Part shown: one piece after another, positions 32,306 to 40,319 of the stretch
Layout of the letters: each line of letters begins with the position of its first letter
Position numbering within the stretch: the stretch's first letter is position 1
Origin: Streptomyces eurythermus
GTDB lineage: Bacteria > Actinomycetota > Actinomycetes > Streptomycetales > Streptomycetaceae
Length of the DNA: 64,000 bases
NCBI RefSeq assembly: GCF_014649115.1
Contig: NZ_BMSK01000016.1
Location: forward strand, 572-64,571
Direction: 5' to 3'
The notes under the pieces: generated by a model
Database searches by the model: none
What the model was told of the DNA's origin: nothing
What the model saw: the letters and a program-made list of their open reading frames with translations, nothing else
Program-made: the position numbers and the translations under genes

Positions 32306-32806
32306 GTGGCTCAGCCGACAACCGATGGCCAGCCCCAGGCGCTCAAGCCCGCCCTGGAATCCATGACCCTGCTGGTCGCCGCCGTCATCGTCCACGACAA
32401 GGCCACCAACCGCGTGGTCCTGCTCCAGCGCGGCGACCAGGCCAGATTCGCCCAGGGCATGTGGGACCTTCCGGTCGGCAAGAGCGAGCCCGGCGAGCCG
32501 ATCACCGAGACGGCCGTCCGCGAGCTGTACGAAGAGACCGGTCTGACCGTCAAGCCGGAAGCGCTCGAGGTCGCCCACATCATCCACGGCGCCCGGGGCG
32601 TGGAAGCACCCAACGGCTTCCTCACGGTCGTGTTCGTCACCCACGAGTGGACCGGCGAGCCGGAGAACCGCGAACCACGCAAGCACGCCCAGGTCCGCTG
32701 GGTCGACGCCGATGCCATCCCCGAGCGATTCGTGGACACCACCTCAAGCGCTCTCCACCGCTACCTCAGCGGCGGGCCCCAGGTGTCTCTGGACGGTTGG
32801 AAGTAG
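32306..32806 (+). CDS. Nudix hydrolase
   Basis: 166 residues from GTG 32306 with GAGGAAGGGA upstream. The Nudix box is complete: GKSEPGEPITETAVRELYEETGLTV (G-x5-E-x7-REL-x-EE-x-G-L). The preceding strands LLVAAVIVHD and VVLLQRGD and GMWDLPVGK fit an (deoxy)nucleotide-diphosphate or MutT-like enzyme. The substrate cannot be told. Confidence 0.9.
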   Translation: MAQPTTDGQPQALKPALESMTLLVAAVIVHDKATNRVVLLQRGDQARFAQGMWDLPVGKSEPGEPITETAVRELYEETGLTVKPEALEVAHIIHGARGVEAPNGFLTVVFVTHEWTGEPENREPRKHAQVRWVDADAIPERFVDTTSSALHRYLSGGPQVSLDGWK

Positions 32807-33157
32807 GCGAGGCCCCCTTTGCCGGGTAAGCCGTGGCGCCACATACGACTCACCGCTGCGCTGATCAAGCAGATCTGCCACGGTTGTCAGTGCTCTGCGC
32901 CGGGGTGCACATGAACTTCGGCTACGTCGGTGCGGAACGTGTCCGCGCCGGAGCCGCCGCCTGGTCTTGCGCCGGCGGGGGAGTCCGGGACCGCCGGGCG
33001 ATCGCCCTGCTCACCGCCGGGCGCTGGTCCCGGCCGGCGGGGGCGGCGGCCCTGCCGCCCCGTGGGGGGCGGTGGCGCCGTAGCGTGTCCGGGGCCGCGC
33101 CCGGCGGAAACCGGCGAGCAGGGGATGAAGGAGGGTCCCGGCGGTCAGGATGGAGGC
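32807..33157. other. 351-base intergenic region before the arginine deiminase gene
   Basis: No gene-like frame with a ribosome site. The first third (to about 32940) has lower G+C than average. The stretch 33040-33080 is made of GGCGGC/GGGGGG-rich short repeats able to fold but with no clear terminator. AGGA and GGAGG motifs just before 33158 belong to the next gene. Confidence 0.5.
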
Positions 33158-34381
33158 ATGGGATTCCATGTCGACTCCGAGGCCGGGCGGCTGCGCCGGG
33201 TCATCCTGCACCGGCCCGACCTAGAGCTCAAGAGACTCACCCCCAGCAACAAGGACGCCCTGCTCTTCGACGACGTGCTGTGGGTGCGCCGGGCGCGTGC
33301 CGAGCACGACGGGTTCGCCGACGTCCTGCGGGACCGCGGGGTCGAGGTGCACCTCTTCGGGGACCTGCTCACCGAGACCCTGGCGCTCCCCGAGGCCCGC
33401 GCCCTGGTCCTGGACCGGGTCTTCGACGAGAAGGAGTACGGTCCCCTCGCCACCGGCCACCTGCGCGACGCCTTCGACCGGATGCCCCCGGGCGAGCTGG
33501 CCGAGGCCCTGGTCGGCGGGATGACCAAGCGGGAGTACCTGGCCGGCCACGAGGAACCGGTCTCCGTGCGCTTCCACGTCATGGAGCTGGACGACTTCCT
33601 GCTGCGCCCGCTGCCCAACCACCTGTTCACCCGCGACACCTCGGCGTGGATCTACGACGGCGTCTCCATCAACGCCATGCGCTGGCCCGCCCGGCAGCGC
33701 GAGACCGTGCACTTCGAGGCGATCTACCGCCACCACCCGCTGTTCCGCGACGAGGCGTTCCACGTGTGGTCCCGGGGGCAGGCGGACTACCCGTCCACCA
33801 TCGAGGGCGGTGACGTCCTGGTGCTCGGCAACGGCGCCGTGCTGATCGGGATGAGCGAGCGCACCACCGCGCAGGCCGTGGAGATGCTGGCGCACAAGCT
33901 GTTCGCGGCCGGCTCGGCGCGCACCATCGTCGCGCTCGACATGCCCAAGCGGCGCGCCTTCATGCACCTGGACACGGTGATGACCATGGTCGACGGCGAC
34001 ACCTTCACCCAGTACGCCGGCCTCGGCATGCTCCGCTCCTACACCATCGAGCCGGGCGACGGCGGACGGGAGCTGAAGGTCACCGACCACCCGCCGGAGC
34101 ACATGCACCGGGCGATCGCCGCCGCGCTCGGCCTCGGCGAGATCCGGGTGCTGACCGCCACCCAGGACGTGCACGCCGCCGAACGCGAGCAGTGGGACGA
34201 CGGCTGCAACGTCCTCGCCGTCGAACCCGGTGTCGTCGTCGCCTACGAGCGGAACGCCACCACCAACACCCACCTGCGCAAGCAGGGCATCGAGGTGATA
34301 GAGATCCCGGGCAGCGAGCTGGGCCGGGGCCGGGGCGGCCCCCGGTGCATGAGCTGTCCCGTGCAGCGAGACGCTGTATAG
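33158..34381 (+). CDS. arcA: Arginine deiminase
   Basis: 407 residues from ATG 33158 (AGGA 7 bases upstream; an ATG at 33124 in frame is less likely). The family pattern is clear: FHVDSEAGRLRRVILHRPDLELKRLTPSN, LPNHLFTRDTSAWIYDG, STIEGGDVLVLGNGAVLIGMSERT, MHLDTVMTMVD, and the catalytic Cys in RGRGGPRCMSCPVQRD at the C-terminus. Arg is hydrolysed to citrulline and ammonia, the first step of the arginine deiminase pathway. Followed 61 bases later by a catabolic-type ornithine carbamoyltransferase and a permease. Confidence 0.95.
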   Translation: MGFHVDSEAGRLRRVILHRPDLELKRLTPSNKDALLFDDVLWVRRARAEHDGFADVLRDRGVEVHLFGDLLTETLALPEARALVLDRVFDEKEYGPLATGHLRDAFDRMPPGELAEALVGGMTKREYLAGHEEPVSVRFHVMELDDFLLRPLPNHLFTRDTSAWIYDGVSINAMRWPARQRETVHFEAIYRHHPLFRDEAFHVWSRGQADYPSTIEGGDVLVLGNGAVLIGMSERTTAQAVEMLAHKLFAAGSARTIVALDMPKRRAFMHLDTVMTMVDGDTFTQYAGLGMLRSYTIEPGDGGRELKVTDHPPEHMHRAIAAALGLGEIRVLTATQDVHAAEREQWDDGCNVLAVEPGVVVAYERNATTNTHLRKQGIEVIEIPGSELGRGRGGPRCMSCPVQRDAV

Positions 34382-34441
34382 AAATGTGGAGTGTCGTATA
34401 GACTTACATAGTCCCTGTAGTCGTACACCTGGAGCGCCCCC
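34376..34441 (+). promoter_or_regulatory. A+T-rich gap with 20-base-spaced repeats before the carbamoyltransferase gene
   Basis: GTATAG occurs at 34376-34381 and 34396-34401, exactly 20 bases apart, within a stretch that is far less G+C-rich than the flanking genes. ATGT (34384) and ACAT (34406) add a partly palindromic look. A regulator binding region such as an ArgR site is possible but no known ARG box can be matched with confidence. Confidence 0.4.
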
Positions 34442-35464
34442 ATGGCGACAGTCCCGACCGCCCTCGCCGGCCGCCACTTCCTCAAGGAGCTGGACTTCAC
34501 CGAGGCGGAGTTCCGCGGCCTGGTCGAGCTGGCCGCCGAGCTGAAGGCGGCCAAGAAGGCCGGGACCGAGACCCCGTACCTGCGCGGGCGCAACATCGCG
34601 CTGATCTTCGAGAAGACCTCGACGCGCACCCGCTGCGCGTTCGAGGTCGCCGCCGCCGACCAGGGCGCCCACACCACCTACCTGGAGCCCTCCGGGTCGC
34701 AGATCGGGCACAAGGAGTCCGTCCGGGACACCGCCCGGGTGCTGGGCCGGATGTACGACGCCATCGAGTACCGGGGCGACAGCCAGGCCAAGGTCGAGGA
34801 GCTGGCCGCGTACGCCGGCGTGCCCGTCTACAACGGCCTCACCGACGACTGGCACCCCACCCAGATGCTCGCCGACGTGCTCACCATGACCGAGCACTGC
34901 GCCAAGCCGCTCGGCGAGATCGCCTTCGCCTACCTCGGCGACGCCCGCTTCAACATGGGCAACTCCTACCTGGTCACCGGCGCCCTGCTCGGCATGGACG
35001 TACGGATCGTCGCCCCGAAGTCCTACTGGCCCGCCCAGGAGATCCTCGACCGCGCCCGCGCGCTCGCCGGCTCCAGCGGCGCCCGGATCACCCTCACCGA
35101 GGACATCGCCGAGGGGGTGCGGGGCGCCGACTTCGTCGCCACCGACGTCTGGGTGTCCATGGGCGAGCCCAAGGAGGTGTGGGCCGAGCGGATCACGGCC
35201 CTCGCCCCGTACGCGGTGACCATGGACGTGCTGCGCGCCACCGGCAACCCGGACGTGCGGTTCCTGCACTGCCTGCCGGCCTTCCACGACCTCGGCACCG
35301 AGGTCGGGCGGCAGATCCACGACGCGTACGGCCTCAGCTCGCTGGAGGTGACCGACGAGGTCTTCGAGTCCGCCCACTCGGTGGTCTTCGACGAGGCGGA
35401 GAACCGGCTGCACACCATCAAGGCGGTGCTGGTGGCCACACTCGCCCGGGAAACCCTTGCCTGA
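34442..35464 (+). CDS. Ornithine carbamoyltransferase
   Basis: 340 residues from ATG 34442 (GGAG upstream). The carbamoyl phosphate motif STRTR is in EKTSTRTRCAFE; the HPTQ motif in DDWHPTQMLAD; the ornithine site in HCLPAFHD and DVWVSMGEP. In an arcA context it most likely works in the catabolic direction, cleaving citrulline to ornithine and carbamoyl phosphate (arcB), but the same family also serves arginine biosynthesis (argF). No carbamate kinase gene is adjacent. Confidence 0.93.
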   Translation: MATVPTALAGRHFLKELDFTEAEFRGLVELAAELKAAKKAGTETPYLRGRNIALIFEKTSTRTRCAFEVAAADQGAHTTYLEPSGSQIGHKESVRDTARVLGRMYDAIEYRGDSQAKVEELAAYAGVPVYNGLTDDWHPTQMLADVLTMTEHCAKPLGEIAFAYLGDARFNMGNSYLVTGALLGMDVRIVAPKSYWPAQEILDRARALAGSSGARITLTEDIAEGVRGADFVATDVWVSMGEPKEVWAERITALAPYAVTMDVLRATGNPDVRFLHCLPAFHDLGTEVGRQIHDAYGLSSLEVTDEVFESAHSVVFDEAENRLHTIKAVLVATLARETLA

Positions 35465-35574
35465 CCCTCCTCACCAGGCATTATCCTGACCGGCGGCCCG
35501 GAACCACCCCTTCCGTGGCCGTCGCCGCGGCCCCACCACGGCCGCCCGCACCACCAGAATCGAGCACCACCGGC

Positions 35575-37044
35575 ATGCCCGCTCCCCGCATCAAGTCCCC
35601 GCGTCTGCTCGTCGCCGAATCCGGCGCCGACCGCGAGGGACACGGCCTGAAGCGCACCATGGGCCTCTTCCAGCTCATCTGCTTCGGCGTCGGCGCCATC
35701 GTCGGCACCGGCATCTTCGTCGGACTGTCCGACTCGGTCGCCCAGGCCGGCCCGGCCGTCGTCGTCTCCTTCGTCCTCGCGGCCCTCACCTGCGTCTTCA
35801 CCGCCTTCTCCTTCGCCGAGCTGGGCGGCGCCATCCCGGTCTCCGGCTCCTCGTACTCCTTCGCCTACGCCGGTCTCGGCGAGTCCACCGCCTTCCTCGT
35901 CGGCTGGTGCCTGCTGCTGGAGTACGGCGTCTCCATCTCGGCCGTCGCGGTCGGCTGGAGCCAGTACGTCAACGAGCTGCTGCACAGCCTCACCGGCCTC
36001 CAGCTCCCGGCCGCCCTGTCCGCGGGCCCCGGCGACGGCGGCGTGATCAACCTGCCGGCCGTGATCGTCATCGCCATGGCCTCGGCGCTGCTGGTGCGCG
36101 GGGTGCGGGAGAGCGCCCGGGCGACCGCCGCCATGGCCGCGGTCAAGCTCGCGATCCTGCTCGCCTTCTGCGCCATCGGCTACAGCGCCTTCAAGGACGG
36201 CAACCTCACCCCGTTCTCCCCGGCCGGCCTCGGCGGCATCGGCGCGGGCACCACCGCGGCCTTCTTCTCGTACATCGGCTTCGACGCGATCACCACGGCC
36301 GGCGAGGAGGCGAAGAACCCGCGCCGGCACATCCCCGTCGCGATCATGGTCTGCATGGGCATCGTGACCCTGCTGTACTGCGCGGTCGCGCTCGCCGCGA
36401 TCGGTGCCATCGGCGGCGACCAGGTCGCCGGCCGCCCCGCCGCCCTGTCCTACGTCGTCAACGAGGTCACCGGCTCCGCCATCGGCGGCGGTGTCATCGC
36501 CTTCGGCGCGGTCGTCGCCATCGCCTCCGTGGTCCTCGCCGTGATGTACGGGCAGACCCGCATCCTGATGTCGATGGCCCGGGACGGCCTGATCCCGCGC
36601 GTCTTCGAGAAGGTCAGCCCGAGGACCTCCACGCCGGTCGCCGGCACGCTGATCGTCGGCGCCGTCTTCGCGCTCCCGGCGGCCTTCGCCTCGCTGGACG
36701 CCGTGATGAACCTGTGCACCATCGGCACCCTCGCCATCATGGCCGTCGTCAACGTCACCGTGCTGGCCCTGCGCCGCCGCGAACCGGGCCTCGACCGCAG
36801 CTTCCGGGTGCCGCTGTACCCGGTGGCCCCGCTGCTCGGCATCGGCTTCTGCCTGTACCTGATGTGGGAGACCGGCTGGCACACCTGGATCCAGTTCGCC
36901 GTGTTCCTCGCGGCGGGCCTCGCGGTCTACGTCCTCTACGGCCGCCGGCACTCCACGCTGGCCGGCACCGCCCCGGCCGGCGAGGTCACGCCGGCCGGCG
37001 AGGTCACGCCGGCCGCGGCCGAGCGGGAACCACAGGCAGTCTGA
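35575..37044 (+). CDS. Amino acid permease, APC superfamily (cationic amino acid type)
   Basis: 489 residues from ATG 35575. Twelve hydrophobic helices; the first carries the APC signature FQLICFGVGAIVGTGIFVGLSDS, and the middle PFSPAGLGGIGAGTTAAFFSYIGFDAITTAGEEAKNPRRHIP is that of YfnA/CAT-type permeases. It lies downstream of arginine deiminase and ornithine carbamoyltransferase genes, so arginine or ornithine exchange is likely, but the sequence does not prove the substrate. The C-terminus contains a duplicated PAGEVT. Confidence 0.88.
   Translation: MPAPRIKSPRLLVAESGADREGHGLKRTMGLFQLICFGVGAIVGTGIFVGLSDSVAQAGPAVVVSFVLAALTCVFTAFSFAELGGAIPVSGSSYSFAYAGLGESTAFLVGWCLLLEYGVSISAVAVGWSQYVNELLHSLTGLQLPAALSAGPGDGGVINLPAVIVIAMASALLVRGVRESARATAAMAAVKLAILLAFCAIGYSAFKDGNLTPFSPAGLGGIGAGTTAAFFSYIGFDAITTAGEEAKNPRRHIPVAIMVCMGIVTLLYCAVALAAIGAIGGDQVAGRPAALSYVVNEVTGSAIGGGVIAFGAVVAIASVVLAVMYGQTRILMSMARDGLIPRVFEKVSPRTSTPVAGTLIVGAVFALPAAFASLDAVMNLCTIGTLAIMAVVNVTVLALRRREPGLDRSFRVPLYPVAPLLGIGFCLYLMWETGWHTWIQFAVFLAAGLAVYVLYGRRHSTLAGTAPAGEVTPAGEVTPAAAEREPQAV
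36975..37010. repeat. Tandem 18-base duplication at the overlap of two convergent genes
   Basis: GGCCGGCGAGGTCACGCC occurs twice without change (36975-36992, 36993-37010). On the plus strand it encodes PAGEVT twice near the end of the permease; on the minus strand the second copy supplies the TGA stop of the ATPase gene. Confidence 0.85.
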
Positions 37045-37489
37045 ACCACACCGCCTTGCCCGAGGGGGTGGGGCGGTGACCGCAGGAGGAGCTGAGGGCG
37101 CGGATCAGCAGCAGCCCGCGCCCGCCCTCCTGCCACACATCGGGCTCCTCGATCACCGGCGCGGTCAGCCGGCCGGGCGGCGCCGGGTCCGGGTCGTGCA
37201 CCTCGACCTGGCAGCCGGTCGGCCGCAGCTCCACCACCAGCTCTATCGGGCCGCGCCCGGCGGTGTGCTCCACCGCGTTGGCCACCAGCTCGGCAGTCAG
37301 CAGCTCGGCCGTGTCGCAGTCGGTCACGTGCTCGACCTCGGTGAGGGCCGTGCGCACCAAGGCGCGCGCCACGGGCACCGCCGCCGCGGTGTGCGGCAGC
37401 GCGATGCGCCAGGAGGCCGATTCGGCGGGGGGTTCGTGCACGGCGAGTCCTTCATGGAGCAGGCTGTCCTGCTGTCCGACTCCAGGCAT
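37004..37489 (-). CDS. Anti-sigma-like ATP-binding protein (HATPase_c)
   Basis: 161 residues from ATG 37487-37489. N box LLTAELVANAVEHTAG, then VEVHDPDPAPP and GGRGLLLIRALSSSCGHRPTPSGKAVWFRL. This is the same RsbW-like class as 2328-2795 but not closely similar to it. It overlaps the permease gene end-to-end by 41 bases. There is no HTH/DUF397 partner next to it. Confidence 0.85.
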   Translation of the reverse strand: MPGVGQQDSLLHEGLAVHEPPAESASWRIALPHTAAAVPVARALVRTALTEVEHVTDCDTAELLTAELVANAVEHTAGRGPIELVVELRPTGCQVEVHDPDPAPPGRLTAPVIEEPDVWQEGGRGLLLIRALSSSCGHRPTPSGKAVWFRLPVVPARPRPA

Positions 37490-37587
37490 GGTACGGGCCC
37501 GGCGGGGCACGGCCGCCGCCGGGCCGGTCGGTCGCCCCGTTTCTGTCGCGCCATCGTGACGATCGTCACAAATTTTCCTCGACGCCG

Positions 37588-37870
37588 TACGCGGGTGGGG
37601 CCGACCGAGCGGCCGATGACCGTCCGGATCCCGGCCACCGACCGGGCCGACGGCGGGACGGGCGCCGAGGGCGCCGTGGAGATCGTCCGCGCCTTCGCCG
37701 CGCACGGTGCCGACGCCGTCGACGTGCCCACCGGGCAGGTGGTGGCGGAGGAACGCGCGGAGTCCGGGCGCTCGCACCAGACGCGCACCAGACGTTCGCC
37801 GACCGCGTCCGGCACGAGGTCCGCAGCCCGGTGATCGCGGTCGGCGCGCTCTCCTCGCACCGGCCGCACC
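37588..37870 (+). pseudogene. Remnant of a flavin oxidoreductase (old yellow enzyme half of a salicylyl-CoA 5-hydroxylase-type protein)
   Basis: Codons from about 37590 read MTVRIPATDRADGGT, AVEIVRAFAAHGADAVDVPTG and QVVAEERAESGRSHQT, which match the FMN-binding barrel of old yellow enzyme-like oxidoreductases. At 37774-37795 the sequence GCACCAGACG is present twice with an 11-base period, which shifts the frame; in the shifted frame it continues FADRVRHEVRSPVIAVGALSSH. The N-terminal part and everything after about 37870 are missing. It is therefore a relic, broken at both ends and by a tandem duplication. Confidence 0.75.
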
Positions 37871-37913
37871 GACGCCACCGGGCCGCGCCCGACGCTGGGA
37901 GGCCGAGCGGGTT

Positions 37914-38726
37914 TCACAGCCCCACGAACCGGGCCCCCGCGTCCCGCAGGCGTTCGTGCAGGCCCCGGAAGACCTCCGCCGAGCGGACGCCGGGCCAGTC
38001 GGGCGGCAGCAGATGGGTGGGCAGGCCAGGGTCGGTGTAGGGGAGGTGGCGCCAGGAGTCGAGGGCGAGGAGGTAGTCGCGGTACGCCTCCTCGGGCGGG
38101 GTGTCCGGGCGGCGGGACCAGGCCCGCAGCACCGGCGCGTGCGCGTCCAGGAAGCGCTCGTGCTCCTTGGCGATCGCGGCCAGGTCCCACCAGCGGGCCA
38201 CCGCCTCGGCCGTGGGCGCGAAACCCAGGTGCTCGCCGCGGAAGAAGTCCACGTAGGGGTCCAGCCGCAGCCGGCGCAGGGTGTGTTCCGTCTCCTCGTA
38301 CAGCCGGGCCGGGGCGATCCACACCCCCGGCGCGGTGGTGCCGAAGCCCAGGCCGGCCAGCCGGGAGCGCAGTACGTGCCGCTTCTGCCGCTCCGACTCC
38401 GGGACCGAGAACACCGCGAGCACCCAGCCCTCGTCCGCCGCGGGCGCGGCCGCGTAGACGCGCCGGTCGCCGTCGTCCAGCAACTGGCGGGCCTCGGGCG
38501 ACAGTTCGTATCCGGCCGCGCCGGACTCCGTGCGGGCCGGCAGCAGCAGGCCGCGCCGCTTGAGCCGGGACACCGAGGAGCGTACGGAGGGCGCGTCCAC
38601 GCCGACCGCGGCCAGGAGTCGGATCAGCTCGGCGACGGGCATCGGGCCGGGCAGTGAGCGGCCGTACGCGCCGTAGAGCGTGACGATGAGGGACCTGGGG
38701 GCGTGCTGCTCGGACACGTTGATCAT
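37914..38726 (-). CDS. PaaX-family transcriptional regulator
   Basis: 270 residues from ATG 38724-38726. N-terminal winged helix (RSLIVTLYGAYGRSLPGPMPVAELIRLLAAVGVDAPSVRSSVSRLKRRGLL) and the PaaX core (WVLAVFSVPESERQKRHVLRSRLAGLGFG, GVWIAPARL) with a C-terminal domain (YRDYLLALDSWRHLPYTDPGLPTHLLPPDWPG). PaaX proteins repress aromatic CoA-ester catabolism and respond to aryl-CoA. Here the protein is intact while its likely target genes on both sides are decayed. The stop is 15 bases from the relic ligase, which would have been upstream in the same operon. Confidence 0.88.
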   Translation of the reverse strand: MINVSEQHAPRSLIVTLYGAYGRSLPGPMPVAELIRLLAAVGVDAPSVRSSVSRLKRRGLLLPARTESGAAGYELSPEARQLLDDGDRRVYAAAPAADEGWVLAVFSVPESERQKRHVLRSRLAGLGFGTTAPGVWIAPARLYEETEHTLRRLRLDPYVDFFRGEHLGFAPTAEAVARWWDLAAIAKEHERFLDAHAPVLRAWSRRPDTPPEEAYRDYLLALDSWRHLPYTDPGLPTHLLPPDWPGVRSAEVFRGLHERLRDAGARFVGL

Positions 38727-38741
38727 TTTAGGTCGTCGGCA

Positions 38742-39120
38742 TCACGGCTGGTCACCGGCGGTGCGCGGCGGGAACCGCCGCACCGTGCCGGTGGCCGTGC
38801 GGGGCTGCGCGTCGAGGAGGACGAACTCGCGCGGGCACTTGTGGGGCGCGAGCCGCGCGGTGAGGAACGGGCGCAGCGCCCCGGGGTCCGGGCGGGCGCC
38901 GGGGCGCAACACGGTGTCGGCGACGGCCACTTGGCCACGGGCCTCGTCGGGCAGCCGACCGGGCCGCGCACGGCCGGCGGGCCGGGTTCGCCGTCGGGCA
39001 CCGGCCGGTCGTCGGCGTCCTGGAGGCGCGCCCGCCCTCCCCGGCACCGGCAGCCCGTGGTAGCGGGCCGGACGTGCTCGTCGGCGGCGAACAGGGAGAT
39101 GTGCAGCAGCTCGGCTGCGC
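38742..39120 (-). pseudogene. Remnant of an aromatic-acid CoA ligase (AMP-binding)
   Basis: The end of an acyl/aryl-CoA synthetase is legible: GALRPFLTARLAPHKCPREFVLLDA, then PRTATGTVRRFPPR, the usual C-terminus of benzoate-type ligases. Upstream, in another frame, ELLHISLFAADEHVRP and DRPVPDGEPGPPAVRGP match the A-domain core of the same family. The stretch between is missing and at least two frameshifts are seen. The 5' two thirds are absent. Non-functional. Confidence 0.7.
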
Positions 39121-39381
39121 GCGGCCGGCGGCGCCCCCGCCGGCCCGGCCCGGGTCACCGTCTACGCCACGGGCCTCGCCGCCTGCCGCGCGCACGCCCC
39201 CGAACCGGGCCGGATCCGGCGCCGTCCGGCGGACCGGGACTGTCCGGCGATGGCCGTCGTCCAGGTCGTCCGGCCATGGGACGAGCGGGTGCTGGTGGAG
39301 CCGGCCGGGTTCGCCGTACCGCCCCGACCCCGGTCGCGGGCGTCCCGCGCAACCGTCAGGAGCACGGACGCGCCACCGTAG
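39121..39381 (+). pseudogene. Remnant of a RidA/YjgF-family protein
   Basis: One open frame from about 39121 to TAG 39379-39381 reads RVTVYATGLAACRAHAP, DRDCPAMAVVQVVRPWDERVLVEPAGFAV. Intact RidA proteins have VxVYxTDLxxYxA and PAxTxVxVxxLxxPxxLVEIEAxAV at these places. There is no start and the N-terminal half is missing; several conserved residues (LVEIE, Y for C) are changed. It abuts the relic ligase, which runs the other way. Confidence 0.5.
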
Positions 39382-39459
39382 GGGTGACGGTCACGTCCGC
39401 GGGCCCGGCCGCCCGGTACCAGTGGAGACCTCGAACCCCTGCACACCGGGAGGTACTCC

Positions 39460-39885
39460 ATGCCCGTCCGCCGTTCCCTCCTCGCCGCCGCCCTCGGCAC
39501 CGCGGCCCTGCTCGGCGCGACCGCCGCTTCGGCCGCCGCCGCGCCCGGCGAGTACATCACCGTCGACCCGACCGGCCGGATCGCGGCCGACGGCACGGTC
39601 ACGCTCTCCGGCACCTACCGCTGCACCGGCGCCACCGGGCCGGCGTTCATCGGTTCCTCGGTCAGCCAGGGCACCGTCCGCCAGCAGGGCATCGGCGGCA
39701 GCTCCGCCCGCTGCGACGGTGTCGAGCACCGCTGGCAGAACTCCGGCAAGCCCTACGGGCAGACGCTGCGGCCGGGGGCGGCGCGGGTGCAGGCCACCGT
39801 CGTGGAACTGCGCCCCTCGGGCATCGTCCCGCTGCCGGTCTTCCACGCGCAGACGGACCGGGACATCACCCTCGTCCAGGGCTGA
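39460..39885 (+). CDS. Small secreted protein, DUF6299-type
   Basis: 141 residues from ATG 39460 with GGGAGG upstream. Signal peptide RRSLLAAALGTAALLGATAASAAAAP; mature part an Ig-like beta-sandwich by look (GEYITVDPTGRIAADGTVTLSGTYRCTGATGPAFIGSSVSQG, RHRWQNSG-like region, VVELRP, DRDITLVQG) with two Cys for one disulphide. It matches a family of Streptomyces secreted proteins of unknown role that I know as DUF6299. Confidence 0.8.
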   Translation: MPVRRSLLAAALGTAALLGATAASAAAAPGEYITVDPTGRIAADGTVTLSGTYRCTGATGPAFIGSSVSQGTVRQQGIGGSSARCDGVEHRWQNSGKPYGQTLRPGAARVQATVVELRPSGIVPLPVFHAQTDRDITLVQG

Positions 39886-39906
39886 GGCCCCCTCCGCCGG
39901 TTCGGG

Positions 39907-40319
39907 GTCCGTCCGGGCGGTTGTGGTCGGAGCCCCTGCGGGATGACGTCCGTCCGGGCGGTTGTGGGCGGAGCCCCCGCGGGATGACGTCCGTCCGGGC
40001 GGCGGTGTCCGGCTCAGCGGGGGTTGATGTTCCGACCGGGCTGTCGTCGGCTTCCTGAGGGTCGGCGGTCCGACCGGGCTGTCACCGGCTCGCCGCCGGT
40101 TGACATTCGTCCGGGCCGTCGTCCGCTCGCCGTCGGTTCACGGCCGTCGTCCGCTTCCTGTGGGTTCACAGTCGTGGCCTGTTCCCTGTGGGTTCACGGC
40201 CGTCGTCCGCTCGCCGTCGGTTCACAGCCGTGGCCCGCGCCCTGTCGGTTCACAACCGTCGCCCGTCCCCGTCCGTTCACAGTCCGTCCAGGGCCGTCGC
40301 CCGCTCCCCGCCGGTTCCC
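39907..40319. repeat. Degenerate tandem array, 41-base then 28-base units
   Basis: About a dozen units. The first two (39907-39947, 39948-39988) are almost identical 41-base units of GTCCGTCCGGGCGGTTGTGG type; the next four are 37-40 bases; from 40142 the unit is 28 bases, ending in GGTTCAC each time (40142-40169, 40170-40197, 40198-40225, 40226-40253, then 27 bases to 40280). All contain a CCGTC/CCGGGC core and a GGTTGAC or GGTTCAC tail. The array runs into the 3' end of the DasR-like gene, whose stop codon (40277-40279) lies in a unit. No separate spacer sequences, so it is not a CRISPR array. Confidence 0.7.

Noticed and set aside
32807..33157. Possible small genes before arginine deiminase
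   Set aside because: Open frames here lack ribosome sites and coding bias and do not resemble any family.
39907..40319. Repeat array as CRISPR
   Set aside because: No unique spacers between the repeats, unit length varies, and there are no cas genes.
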